Assembly (NCBI GenBank): GCA_004764695.1
Contig: SMSO01000034.1
Coordinates: forward strand, 1,782,001-1,846,000
From: Schizochytrium sp. TIO01
Taxonomy: Eukaryota > Sar > Bigyra > Thraustochytrida > Thraustochytriidae
Direction: 5' to 3'
Length of the DNA stretch: 64,000 nt
Part shown: piece by piece, positions 19,205 through 29,600 of the stretch
How positions within the stretch are numbered: position 1 is the stretch's first letter
How the letters are laid out: every line of letters starts with the position of its first letter
Made by a program: the position numbers and the translations under genes
Notes under the pieces: model-generated
What the model saw: only the letters and a program-made list of their open reading frames with translations
Told to the model about the DNA's origin: nothing
Database searches by the model: none

Positions 19205-21388
19205 ATGGGCAAGAAGGGCAAGTACGCTGACGCTCCCAAGAGCGAGAAGTCCAAGAAGAAGGAAAAGAAGACGGTCTCCAAGAAGAACGATGAGGCCAAG
19301 CTGGCTGCCGCCGAGGAGGCTGCTGCCGCCGCTCGTCTCGGTCGCCCCGTGCCCGAGATGTACCCGGACATCATTGCCACCTACGGTACCAACGAGAAGA
19401 AAATTCAGGCGACGGCCAAGCAAATCCTCGTGGAGAACCTCACCGTTCTCTACCACGGTCACGAGCTGGTGCGCGACTCCACCTTGACTCTGTCCTGGGG
19501 TAACCGCTACGGTCTCGTGGCACGTAACGGTGAGGGTAAAACCACTCTTCTCCGTGCTCTCGCTAGTGGCATCATTCCCAGGCCTGCGAACATCGATGTG
19601 TACACGGTGGAGCGCGGCATGGACAAGACTGACAAGACTGCTCTTGAGGCCGTGCTTGAGGTAGATCAGGAGAAGCAGGAGCTCGAGGCAGAGGCTGACA
19701 GACTCACCGACATGCTCGGTGACGAGAGCCTCTCTGACGAGGAGCAGACCGCCCTCAGTGATGAGCTCAGCGACATTTACGAGCGTCTTGATGACCTTGG
19801 AGCGGCCACTGCCGAGGCTCGCGCAGCCAGTATCCTGAACGGTCTTGGTTTCACAAAGGAGATGCAGGCAAAGAAGACCAAGGACTTCTCCGGTGGTTGG
19901 CTCATGCGTATCTCTCTTGCCAAGGCTTTGTACCTGAACCCGAGCTTCCTCATTCTTGATGAGCCCACCAACCATCTTGATATGGGTGCCGTCGTGTGGC
20001 TCGAGCAGTACCTCAAGACCTTCAACCGTATTCTGCTTTTGGTTTCCCACTCTCAGGATTTCATGAACGGAGTGTGTACCAACATGATCCTCCTCAGAAA
20101 CCGCCAGCTCGAGTACTACGGTGGTAACTACGACTCCTACGTGAGAACTCGCTCCGAAAAGGAGGTCCGTCAGCAGAAGCAGTACGAGTCTGAGCAGGCC
20201 CAGATCGCGGACATGAAGAACTACATTGCTCGCTTCGGTCACGGTTCTGCAAAGCTCGCTAAGCAGGCTCAGTCCAAGGAGAAGACGCTTGAGAAGATGA
20301 TGCGCAGTGGTCTCACCGAGGCTGTCAAGGACGAGAAGCGCCTTAAGATTAAGTTCTACCCGTGTGGAAAGCTCCCGCCCCCCGTTTTGCAGCTTCAGGA
20401 GGTCGAGTTTGGATACCCTGGCTGTGAGGCCCTCTACTCTGGCGTCGATCGCGGTTTGGACTGTGACTCTCGCGTCTGTCTGGTGGGTCCTAACGGTTGC
20501 GGTAAGTCCACTCTCTGTAAGCTTCTTATGGGAGACCTCGTGCCCACTGACGGTATGGTGCGTCGTCATCACCACCTCAAGATTGCTTCATACCAGCAGC
20601 ACACCGTCGATCAGTTGCCCTTTGACAAGACCCCGCTCGAATACATGCACGAGTCCTTCCCCAAGGATATCGTCACTGGCGAGGTCAACGCCATCGAGAA
20701 GATCCGCAGCATGGTTGGTCGCTTTGGTATCACCGGTGCTGCCCAGTCCATGAAGATCTCCCAGCTCTCTGACGGTCAGCGCTCGCGTCTGGTGTTCGCA
20801 TATATCGCCGAGCAGCGCCCTAACTTTATCTTCTTCGATGAGCCTACCAACAACATTGACATGGAGACTATCGATTCATTGGCTGAGGCTATCAACGCTT
20901 TCGAGGGTGGTGTCTGCGTCGTTTCGCACGATATCCGTCTCATTTCTCAGATTGCCGAGGAGATTTGGCTCGTGGAGAACGGCGAGGTCATCACCTTCCC
21001 TGGCGACATTGCTGCCTTCAAGAAGATGTTGGAGAAGCAGGTCGAGGAGACCGGCTCTGCCAGCAACAGCAACGTCCTTAAGGGTGACAGTTCTGTGGCC
21101 AAGAAGAACGTTGAGGCTGCGCCCAAGGCTGCCCCGAAGCCGGAGGTGTCCATCTCTGTGGCCAAGCCCAACTCTGCACCCAAGCCGAGCTCTGAGGCTC
21201 CCCCTCCCGCCTTCGAGGGCCTCCAGCCGCTCAAGAAGAAGGACGACGATGAGTTCAAGCTCCAGCCTCTGGCTGCTGAGGACAAGAAGGCCGTCGTAAG
21301 CGCTGCTTCTGCCGAGGACAACGAGGACTCTGGCAAGAAGACCTCCTCCCTCGAGGCCCTTCTTCGTGCCCAGGAGCAAGGTCTCTAA
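19205..21388 (+). CDS. ARB1: ARB1/ABCF2-type ATPase (ribosome biogenesis)
   Basis: A 727-residue ABC-F protein with two ATP-binding cassettes and no membrane segments. The start is the ATG in caccATGG at 19205; an upstream in-frame TTG is ignored. A Lys-rich N-terminus (MGKKGKYAD...) leads into cassette 1: Walker A variant ARNGEGKTT (106-114, Ala where Gly is usual), signature FSGGW (228-232) and Walker B LILDEPTNHLD (D252, E253). Cassette 2: GPNGCGKST (428-436), signature LSDGQRS (521-527) and FFDEPTNNID (D545, E546). The SGGW signature and the linker match yeast ARB1 and human ABCF2, which act in 40S/60S subunit assembly and export. Family members are about 600-625 residues; this one has an extra C-terminal Ala/Pro/Lys-rich tail of about 110 residues. 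Codons are strongly biased to C/G third bases, as expected of high expression. AATAAA lies at 21456-21461. Confidence 0.97.
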   Translation: MGKKGKYADAPKSEKSKKKEKKTVSKKNDEAKLAAAEEAAAAARLGRPVPEMYPDIIATYGTNEKKIQATAKQILVENLTVLYHGHELVRDSTLTLSWGNRYGLVARNGEGKTTLLRALASGIIPRPANIDVYTVERGMDKTDKTALEAVLEVDQEKQELEAEADRLTDMLGDESLSDEEQTALSDELSDIYERLDDLGAATAEARAASILNGLGFTKEMQAKKTKDFSGGWLMRISLAKALYLNPSFLILDEPTNHLDMGAVVWLEQYLKTFNRILLLVSHSQDFMNGVCTNMILLRNRQLEYYGGNYDSYVRTRSEKEVRQQKQYESEQAQIADMKNYIARFGHGSAKLAKQAQSKEKTLEKMMRSGLTEAVKDEKRLKIKFYPCGKLPPPVLQLQEVEFGYPGCEALYSGVDRGLDCDSRVCLVGPNGCGKSTLCKLLMGDLVPTDGMVRRHHHLKIASYQQHTVDQLPFDKTPLEYMHESFPKDIVTGEVNAIEKIRSMVGRFGITGAAQSMKISQLSDGQRSRLVFAYIAEQRPNFIFFDEPTNNIDMETIDSLAEAINAFEGGVCVVSHDIRLISQIAEEIWLVENGEVITFPGDIAAFKKMLEKQVEETGSASNSNVLKGDSSVAKKNVEAAPKAAPKPEVSISVAKPNSAPKPSSEAPPPAFEGLQPLKKKDDDEFKLQPLAAEDKKAVVSAASAEDNEDSGKKTSSLEALLRAQEQGL

Positions 21389-22878
21389 GCAAGCAAGTTA
21401 ATCAATCACTCATGCAAAAACACGAAGAACCAACACGATCAACATCAACAACAGGAATAAAAACAAAAATATGAACTAGAGAGTCATACCTGGCAAAAGC
21501 TGCTGCACAAAAAATGCTCGCTCGCTTGCTCACTCGCTTGCATGTCTAGTTTTTATTATTATTGTTTTTGGCTCGTGTTTGTATGCTATTATTAGCTTCT
21601 GCTCGTCCCATCATTTGTTTCCTTCTCCTCCTCACTGTTTGCATCTTCCTTACGAATTTGGAAACTTTCAGTACATGTGCGCTCAGCGCGGTTGCTACAC
21701 ACGAGGATTGGGAAGCTAAAATTCGAAACTCATGGCGTCAAAACTTCTTGACAACAACAAAGTTTGTTCGATTTGGCGCATGACACCTACGCACCCTCTG
21801 CTCTCCTTCGAGCCTGAATTGCAGTGACGCAACACAGGCACTTATCACATATCATTCAACCTTTTACCACAAATACAAACATATACTTTCTAAAAGATAA
21901 TGAAAATCCTGAAAAGAGTTAGTTCAATGCGTTTGTTACATTTATGTATCGAGTGAGTACCCTGTTGCACCTGTCTGTTCTCATCTTTGAGTTTCAGTTT
22001 TCATGCTTCTGTTCAAGAATTGACATGTTTTTTAAACAGGTATTTTGCGCTGTTGACTCCCTGAACAGGTTTGTTGTTTTGTCCATCTTAATTTCTTACA
22101 ATATTCTGAGCTTTTCTTGAACATGATTCATTTTAATTAAAAATAGCTTCGCTTTTACCACCACCACCTAATCCTAAACCAGGTTCCTTTTGTGCACACC
22201 ATGTGCATGTAATAAGAGTTCCTCATTTGCATACATTTGTGTATGATAGCTACAGCAATTCCTACCTACCCCTGCTCAAAGACTTGCAAACTATCGGACC
22301 ACTTTGTCTAAAAAAACATAAACCGATAATGATCAAAGGTTGCCGGTGGTGCCCTCCACTGCTTCTTCGTGGTCGAGGTAAGCCTGACATGGTACTTAAA
22401 GTTTGAGCATGCTAATCACCACCTCACGGAAACCTCGCGCTTTCTCTCGTCGCTGCACTGCATACGTGGAGGTCATCAGCAGCAGCTCAACGTGAAAGGG
22501 ACAGAGTTACCCGGTAATACGTAACGACTCGCCGCCCAGAAAACCCGATCCCTACGATAGCTCCTAGTACGTACTTAGGCCTATCTATAGTCCTAGTTAC
22601 GAGCAAAGATTGATTAGCAGAACAACGCAAAAGCAGAAACTCTCAATCGTGCGACCAATTCGTCGACCCATTCATTGATTGATTGATTCATTCCGGAATT
22701 GAGGTGGAGGAGGCGGAGATTGGCTCCACTCCTGTCTACCTCACTACGTCGGAGTCCGCTGCGCCAGTGGAGTGGCTCCTGCTTCTCCTGCTGCGTCGTG
22801 GAAGGATATTCCTCACCGTTGGTTGATTGATTGGACAGTTGACTGGGGAGAGGAAAACTTTGGACTCCGTTAAGCGAT
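21389..22878. other. Intergenic region between the ABCF and CaaX genes
   Basis: The ABCF 3' UTR with AATAAA at 21456 lies at the left end. No gene is seen in the middle. A CTAG/GTAC-rich tract (about 22555-22600) and ATTG repeats (22673-22690, 22818-22840) lie within about 320 bases of the next start codon. Confidence 0.55.
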
Positions 22879-24078
22879 ATGAATCGGAGCGTGGAGCGTA
22901 AACGGCGAGTGGCGGCTGCACCCTTGTCGCGAAAGCGTGTTGCAAAGAGCAGCGTTTTTGAGCGTGAACTACGCTCAAACACCGAGGGCAATAAAAATGC
23001 TCGCGTCTCAGACCACGCAGTGGATGTGTGCCTAGCTCGCCTCAAGCAGCTCGACGAAGAGGATCTCTTCGGCGCCAGCAGCGACTCTGATGGAGAAAAT
23101 TGTGCTGAGCGGTCAAACCTAAGTCCTCCTCGAAGAAATTCTGTGCTTGCCTTAAAATGCACTCCAAATTCACCACCATTGAGGATTTCCTCGCGTCGTC
23201 GTCAAAGTGAAGGAGGTGCACTGCGGGCGACGAAAAGCCGTCAAAGGTCAGAGCGTGCCGAGAAGAACTCGAATGAGACAAGGCAATTCGATGCTCAACT
23301 TCGGGAAATAGTTAAGGCGCTCGAGGATCTTGCTTGGAATTCCAGTGATGAAGCAGAGGTGGAGGCGAAGGAGAATAATGATTCAAGGTTTTGGTCAGAT
23401 CCCATGCCAAACAGACGAGAATCTGCCATGACGTGGCCCACAAATAAAACTCGTGAAAATCCATCACGCTTGCCATCAGCACGATTGGAAAGGTGGAGTG
23501 TGGATTCCGTCGATAGTGAGGACATGGAGTCAAGTACTAAATCAGTGTGTGCACGACCCCACGAGGTGTCCACACTAGAACGCTCAGTGAAAAATGAAGC
23601 CACTGTAATTATAGACGACGGGACATTTATGTCGTGGGATGATTATCATGGAGGTGGATTCTTTGAAACAAAAGAAGCTGATGACTCTGAGGAAGCTAAG
23701 AATGAAGGAGGTTCGCATGAAGAAGAGAAAAATGGGTCTGGTACAACTTCTTCATCAGCTGAAACGACCACAGACTCCAACACAAGAGCAAATGCGTCAA
23801 CAACTGCGGCTACTACATCATCATCAACAGCGTCGTCGTCGTCGTCGTCTTCTTCTAACTCATCTGCAACGTCACAGCCTAGTGCATTTGTAGCTAGCAC
23901 AGATGATGCTCGCGTTTCTGTCGGCGAGAACCAGAATCTAGTTCACGCCCAGCGTACTGCATCACAACAAATTCGGCGTCGCTTGAGGCGCGAGCAGATA
24001 CGCAAAAGGCGGTTGAATCGTCCTCTCGCATTTGTACAAGAGCCAGCATTAGAAGACTGCCCTTGCGTGATTTTGTAA
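22879..24078 (+). CDS. Ser/Asp/Glu-rich protein with C-terminal CaaX box (399 aa)
   Basis: A 399-residue, largely disordered protein of no recognised family. The N-terminus is basic (MNRSVERKRRVAAAPLSRKR). The middle is rich in Ser, Glu and Asp with DS and SD pairs. A Ser/Thr/Ala-rich low-complexity tract lies at about 290-335. The C-terminus has a highly basic stretch (RRRLRREQIRKRRLNR), then CPCVIL as the last six residues. C396-V-I-L fits a CaaX box, and Leu at the last position favours geranylgeranylation. C394 could be palmitoylated, and the basic stretch would help bind acidic membranes. I infer a membrane-tethered regulatory or adaptor protein. The start is the first ATG after ATTG repeats. 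It converges on the zinc-finger gene with about 650 bases between stops. Confidence 0.85.
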   Translation: MNRSVERKRRVAAAPLSRKRVAKSSVFERELRSNTEGNKNARVSDHAVDVCLARLKQLDEEDLFGASSDSDGENCAERSNLSPPRRNSVLALKCTPNSPPLRISSRRRQSEGGALRATKSRQRSERAEKNSNETRQFDAQLREIVKALEDLAWNSSDEAEVEAKENNDSRFWSDPMPNRRESAMTWPTNKTRENPSRLPSARLERWSVDSVDSEDMESSTKSVCARPHEVSTLERSVKNEATVIIDDGTFMSWDDYHGGGFFETKEADDSEEAKNEGGSHEEEKNGSGTTSSSAETTTDSNTRANASTTAATTSSSTASSSSSSSSNSSATSQPSAFVASTDDARVSVGENQNLVHAQRTASQQIRRRLRREQIRKRRLNRPLAFVQEPALEDCPCVIL

Positions 24079-24725
24079 GCCATATGTATTTGACCGGGAC
24101 TTCTGAATGCCCCTTATCTATTCCAAAAAAGAGAATCATTTATCATTTAACCTTGTCCTGTGTGCTCGGCCACATTCAAAATCCCATCTGCTTGCGGGTG
24201 CTTGCTTTGTGAAAGCATTCGCAATGTGATCCCTTTATTTAAAGAAAGAGACGCTTACTCTATTGTATAAAAGCAGCAAAGTCGTAAAGAAAGATAGTGC
24301 TGGGCCAAACTAAAAGGATTTCATATACTAGAATTTTTATGAAGACAGCTACCTGCTCATTTTATGTAGTTGTGGATTTCTCTAAGCTAGGGTCAAGACC
24401 CTTTGTGACAGGTATAGTACCAAGAAAAGAATTGTCTTCAAACACAAGTTTTAAGTTTTAACTTTTATTTTTGCAATTTATATGGTTGATCGATATTTGT
24501 GGGCGTGTGTATCATACATGCGGTCAGGTGAGTTGATTGATACAGACAGAGGACATTTAACATGTGCGAAACAAAGAGCCTCGAGATGCTGATCGGTTAT
24601 AGGACTACACGCGCGACCCAGTATTGCATTTGTAGTATTCATGGAGGGTTTTCTATGCAAATGCGCGGTAGTCTTTAATATATATAATGTCCCCTGAGAG
24701 ATTGGTCTGTGTACGAGTTGTAAAT
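24079..24725. terminator. Convergent 3' region of the CaaX and zinc-finger genes
   Basis: About 650 bases between two convergent stop codons. TTTATT at 24464-24469 reads AATAAA on the minus strand and could end the zinc-finger transcript. No gene is seen. Confidence 0.4.
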
Positions 24726-26624
24726 TTAAAAGCAGTTCATGTTGCCAGAGGGCTGCCACTGCTTGCGAAGCATTTGCTCCCACGATGGGGAAGGTGCAGC
24801 TCCTCCAATCTGGCTCTGCTGTTGGTGTTTCTGCAACATGGAGAAGAAGAGCTGCTGGGCTTTGTCATCATCAAAGTTCATTGGAGGGAGCTGAGGAGTG
24901 TTGGAGGTTGCGCTCGTCGCGCTTGAGGAAGGAGATGATGAGCAGCTCACTTCTCTCTGGAGAGAGTTTGCCATGGACATGAGGTTTGGTGCAGCAGACT
25001 TGGAGGTTTGCTGCATGTTGCTGCTGTTGTTGAGAAGGAACTGCTCGATGGCGCGTGCATCCATGCCAAGGTTGCCATAGGCAACAGCCATGGGAGAAGA
25101 TAGATTTGGGCGAAATGCAGTCGATGGAGCTTCATTTCCAGGCTGCATTGGGAACACAGGAGGCGTGATATCTCCAGCATTATGCACAGGGCTTCCAATC
25201 ATTGAGTGTGTCGGCGTTGAGTATGCAGAGGATTGGCGCTGGAGCATCATTTGCTTTTGCTGTTGCTCTTGTTCGCGAGCTGCAGCGGCGGCTGCAGCTG
25301 CCTGAAAAAATGCTGCTTGCTGTGCAGCAGCCTTGGCGGCATCTCCATACTTGGCGGCTTGAGCGAGAAGCTCAGCATTGGTGGCACTTGGGGAGAAGAT
25401 ACCCTGGTAAAAGTTCTGATGCATTCCTTGCAAAGGAGACTGAGCTGTGAGGGAACCGCCACTGTTGTTATTGGCAGATGTCGTGGCAGCAGCAGCAGCG
25501 GCGGCGGCAGCAGCAAGAGACTGAGGAGATGGGTTTAGGGTTTGGTTATCTTGCATGTGACTGTTTCGGGGCGCCATGATAAAGTCGCCTGTGCGCTGCA
25601 TTTTGTGGGGGCGGGTATCCACAGGTGCAGGAGGTACAAAGCCATTGCCAAGTTTGCGCTCGCGGAGAGAAGAAGGCTTGGACTCGGGGTTTGGGTGAGC
25701 AAGCTGTTGGTTGTTGGGGGTGGTGATGAGATTCACAAGTTTCTCCTTCTTGTTGATGTACTCATCACGAGGGGACGATGAGCTGTCCATGATTGAGCTG
25801 CCATCATCGGAAAGGTCGTCAGTCTCCGGGTTGCTTCCAGAGCTAGACTCGGAGTGGTTACGCTTACGCTGGTGCAAATGGGTTTTGTAGTGCGAGTTGC
25901 GGCCAGAGGTTTGTGTGAAGCGTTTGTTGCACCCGGGGAAGGGGCAAGGGTACGGGCGGTCTCCAGAGTGGACACGGTAGTGGGTCTGGAGGTTGGCCTT
26001 GAGCGCGAAGCGTTTGTTACATCCCTCAAAGTTGCATACAAAGTTCTTCTCGCCGGTGTGCACAAGATTGTGGCGCTTGAGCTTTGCACGTTCGTAGAAG
26101 CTCTTGTGGCATCCAGGGTAGGCGCAGTGGAAACGTTTGGGCTGGTGCGTGAGAAGGTGTTTGCGAAGAACTTTCTTCTCCTTGAAGGCCTTGTCGCAGT
26201 TGGGGAAGGTGCACTTGAAAGGGCGCGGGTCGGCGCGGGCCTTGGCGATCACTGCGTTTTCTTGACTCTTGTCAAGGTACAACTGAAGTTCTTGCTGACG
26301 AATGACGTCCTCAATCAGATTTGCTTGCCTTGATTTGCTTGAGTCATTGTTGTTGTTGTGTGAGTCCATCTGAGCGCGTGCTTGAAATTCTGAAAGTTGT
26401 TGCTGAAGCTTCTGTGTGTTGGCAGCGTTGAAGAGGTTGCTGTTAAACTCCTTATTGTTCGTTGCAGGGTTGCTGTCAATGTTTTGGCATTGCTGCTGCT
26501 GAGGCAAAGCCGAGATGCGGCGGTTTGGCAATACATTTCCCTGTACACTGTTGTTGTTGTTAGTCATGTTGCCGTTCATGGCGAGCTGTCTGAGTGCTGC
26601 GGCCATCTGTGCTGCTGCTGTCAT
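24726..26624 (-). CDS. YY1-like four-finger C2H2 transcription factor
   Basis: A 632-residue protein read from the ATG at 26624; an upstream in-frame GTG is not used. Four adjacent C2H2 fingers of the Cx4Cx12Hx3H type lie at about 135-159, 164-188, 194-218 and 224-248. They are joined by short linkers including TGEK and SGDRP. Fingers 3 and 4 (CNFEGCNKRF, CPFPGCNKRF) resemble YY1/TFIIIA-class fingers, so sequence-specific DNA binding in the nucleus is expected. The rest is low complexity: Asn/Gln-rich before the fingers, a Ser/Asp patch after them, two poly-Ala runs, and Gln-rich segments that are typical of activation or repression domains. The protein ends in GNMNCF. The 5' leader has ATTG-type repeats and a TTC tract. 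Family assignment rests on finger spacing only, so another multi-finger family is possible. Confidence 0.93.
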   Translation of the reverse strand: MTAAAQMAAALRQLAMNGNMTNNNNSVQGNVLPNRRISALPQQQQCQNIDSNPATNNKEFNSNLFNAANTQKLQQQLSEFQARAQMDSHNNNNDSSKSRQANLIEDVIRQQELQLYLDKSQENAVIAKARADPRPFKCTFPNCDKAFKEKKVLRKHLLTHQPKRFHCAYPGCHKSFYERAKLKRHNLVHTGEKNFVCNFEGCNKRFALKANLQTHYRVHSGDRPYPCPFPGCNKRFTQTSGRNSHYKTHLHQRKRNHSESSSGSNPETDDLSDDGSSIMDSSSSPRDEYINKKEKLVNLITTPNNQQLAHPNPESKPSSLRERKLGNGFVPPAPVDTRPHKMQRTGDFIMAPRNSHMQDNQTLNPSPQSLAAAAAAAAAATTSANNNSGGSLTAQSPLQGMHQNFYQGIFSPSATNAELLAQAAKYGDAAKAAAQQAAFFQAAAAAAAAREQEQQQKQMMLQRQSSAYSTPTHSMIGSPVHNAGDITPPVFPMQPGNEAPSTAFRPNLSSPMAVAYGNLGMDARAIEQFLLNNSSNMQQTSKSAAPNLMSMANSLQREVSCSSSPSSSATSATSNTPQLPPMNFDDDKAQQLFFSMLQKHQQQSQIGGAAPSPSWEQMLRKQWQPSGNMNCF

Positions 26625-29600
26625 TTCCAGCCAGTGTCGTCCTTCTACGTGTGCTTTCGTCTGTCTCAAGAGGTAACAGTCAACTCGTTGACCTCTGATA
26701 CACGAGCTCTTCGCTCCTGGCACTTGTCCTCTAACTTCGCTAGAGGCTCAAACAAAGTCCTAAATAACACTCAATCGATCAATCGCTCAATCAACGAGTG
26801 AACCGATCAATGCCTGATCAACAGAACGAGCACTCAAACAAAGCCACGCCGCGACGGGCGAGTCTCTTCTTCTTCTTCTTCTTCTTCAGCGGCCTTGCGT
26901 GCGTGCGTGCTTGCGTGCTTGCTTGTGCCTGGTCTTTCTTCGCTGCTCTGGCCTGAGCACTATGCTTGCTGCCTGGTTCGTCTTATTATCAATGGTCTGT
27001 TGTCGCTGGAGCGGCTCGGATGGGCTGCAACGGCGTTGTGAGTTTGCTGGGTCTTGGCGAGGGCTCGCACGAGATGTGAGTAGAGGCGGTAGTATTCTTA
27101 TTGTTTTTTGGTATGTATAACAAGTATTGTAAGAATGTTGGTTGCTGTTTCTTTGTTTACAGATTAGTTTCTGAGTTTTTAATTAAATTAATTAAAAAAA
27201 GGAAGGAAGGAAGGAAGTCAGTAAGTCAGTAAGTATGGAAGGAAGGAAGAAAGAAAGAAAGAAAGAAAGAAAGTTAGTTGGTGTTTTTATTTAGCTTGAA
27301 TCTCTTTTTATTCTCTTCTATGTGGGTGTTTCCTTCCTCTTTTCATTTCTTCCTGTTGCTCCCTTTCCTTTTCTTTTATGTTATAGACACATGCATCAGC
27401 ATTAAAATGATCGGTATTTTATTTGTGGTGCATATAGCATAGTTCGTCGTTTATAGTGAACTTAAAACTTGTTTAAGTAGTCGAAAGAAAGAGAATGGAA
27501 TGGAGAGAGTAAAGAGGCGGGTTGAAAATAAAAGTAAACGAAGAGCGTCTTGTTAGTTCATTGTTTTTCTTTTGCGTAGGATAAAAAGAAGAAAACAGAG
27601 TTTTGAGAGGGCACAGGGTGAAAGAAATTTTGAGTAGCCAGTAAGGTAAGGAGGTGAGTCTGTGAGAAAATGAGTAAGTAGTCATTCTCATGAGTGCGCT
27701 ACGGAAATAAAGAAATATGTCTGAAATATAAATGTCAATTTTTACTCAAGCAATAAATTAAATAACACTATATATTAAAATACGAAGCTTTTCATTGAAA
27801 CCAGCTGATTCATGACATAATTCGTTTGAAAGCCTTGTTGCCCAAACTAAACAAATCATATACTATAAAAAAGATTCGTGTGTTCAACCTTTTGTCTCAC
27901 CATGATCATTTCGTTTTCATTCAAGTTGATACTTAATAAAAATAAAAATAAATAAAAATACATACTAATTAAATTCATCAGGGGCTTACAGAGACCATCA
28001 GTGCAGTGAGAGACTGCGAGTGAGAGACTGCGATTTCCTTGGAATATATTTTAGAATACGACTTCTTCGGTGTTCAACACTGCATTGAAACTCTTGCATT
28101 AGTGAATCGTGGACAGATGGACGAATGGATGAATGAATGGTCTGGTCCTCTCTGTTCTACTGCAAGGTGGAGTTCACGCTCGTTTACAGATGTTGTAAAA
28201 GAGTATTATTCTTAATTTTAAAATAAAATACGTTTTAATAAAAATAAATTAGAATAATCAAAATCATGAATTACAAGAGGGAGAAGAGAAGAAAGAAAAA
28301 GCTGAGAATGAAAAATAGTTGTCCCCTCAGAGCCGAGCCAAGAAAAAGGAAAAGAGGAACCAAAGCACGCGATGTTCGAAAACCACGAGAAAAAGCTCAC
28401 AACACAGCGTTATAAGGAGCGGGAAAAGCGTAGAATGTTAAGCAAATATCATATAATGAATGATTGAAGAAAAAAGGTTGGCATTTTGTTCAATCATTTT
28501 ACCCGCATAGATCTTTTATGGTGAACTCATCTTTATTTTTCATCACCGAAGCACCATTTCCACGCAAACTAAGAGGAAACAAAAGAAAGAAGAAAGATAA
28601 ACGAACAATGGATAATTTTCTGAGATAGTCAGTCATTTGGGTACTTATAAAAACCCTTAAAAACCCCATTAAAAAAAATAAACAATTGGGATGGAAGAAG
28701 ATACACTCTCTATCAGCTATAACAGTGAGTGCAAAGAGGTTGGTTCACTTTCTACTTCTTTTCGCTTTCTTTTTTGTCCTTGCATGGGACAGATCAAGTC
28801 AGTCTGGTTACCTGGTAGGACCTTCTAGTGCTTGGTTAATTAGCTACTACTTCGTACTCGTGAGCCATCAAGTGCAAAAAGTATTCATTCGCTTTCTGCC
28901 TCTAAACTTCCTAAAAAGGGCACTTTTAAGTAAAGGTCAAATGTAAAAGATCAAATTAAAAAGAAAAAAGAGCTCTCCATGAACTGTCGCTTTTAGCTTT
29001 GTTTTTAATTATTAAAAAAGAAGAAGACAATTTCATTTAACACGTAAAAATTGTAAAAAAGAGGACTCTGGTAAAGAGAGAGAGAGAAAAAAAAAGAAAG
29101 CTGGCGCTTCTTAAAAAGAAAAGAAAAGATAATAAACAGGCACTGATTAAAATAAAATACGCCTCGCTCATTTTTCTTTTGTTTTTCTTTTACCCATCGT
29201 TGGTGGGAAAAAAGCAAAATGAAATAGATGTTTCTTTCAAATCATCGATCGATTGATTCGATTGATTGACCATCATAGTAGTATCTAGAAGTGAGCAGGA
29301 TCTGAGATTTCTGTCGTGTCCGCTGCTGAGGGCGTAGTAAAGTGTCGCGCAGCGTGAAGACCAATCCAACAATGAGGAGGGTGATGAGGAAGAGATGTGG
29401 CCCGTGGTGTCGTCTAATCAGTTCGAAGACAGCGCAGTGAGAATGATTTTGCGAGTCAGCTAAAGCCAAAGGAAAGATTGCCTGCCCATCGTATGATATC
29501 CTATTTAATTTCTTTTTTCTTTTTCCTTCAACGTTTCGAAGCAAAGCTCGAAAAAACTTGAATGAACTCAACTCAGTTTCCTCTGATTTTCAATCAATCG

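Noticed and set aside
18995-20575. 526-codon open frame antisense to the ABCF gene
   Set aside because: It lies opposite a well-conserved ABC-F gene. The strong G/C third-base bias of that gene removes stop codons on the other strand. The product has no family resemblance.
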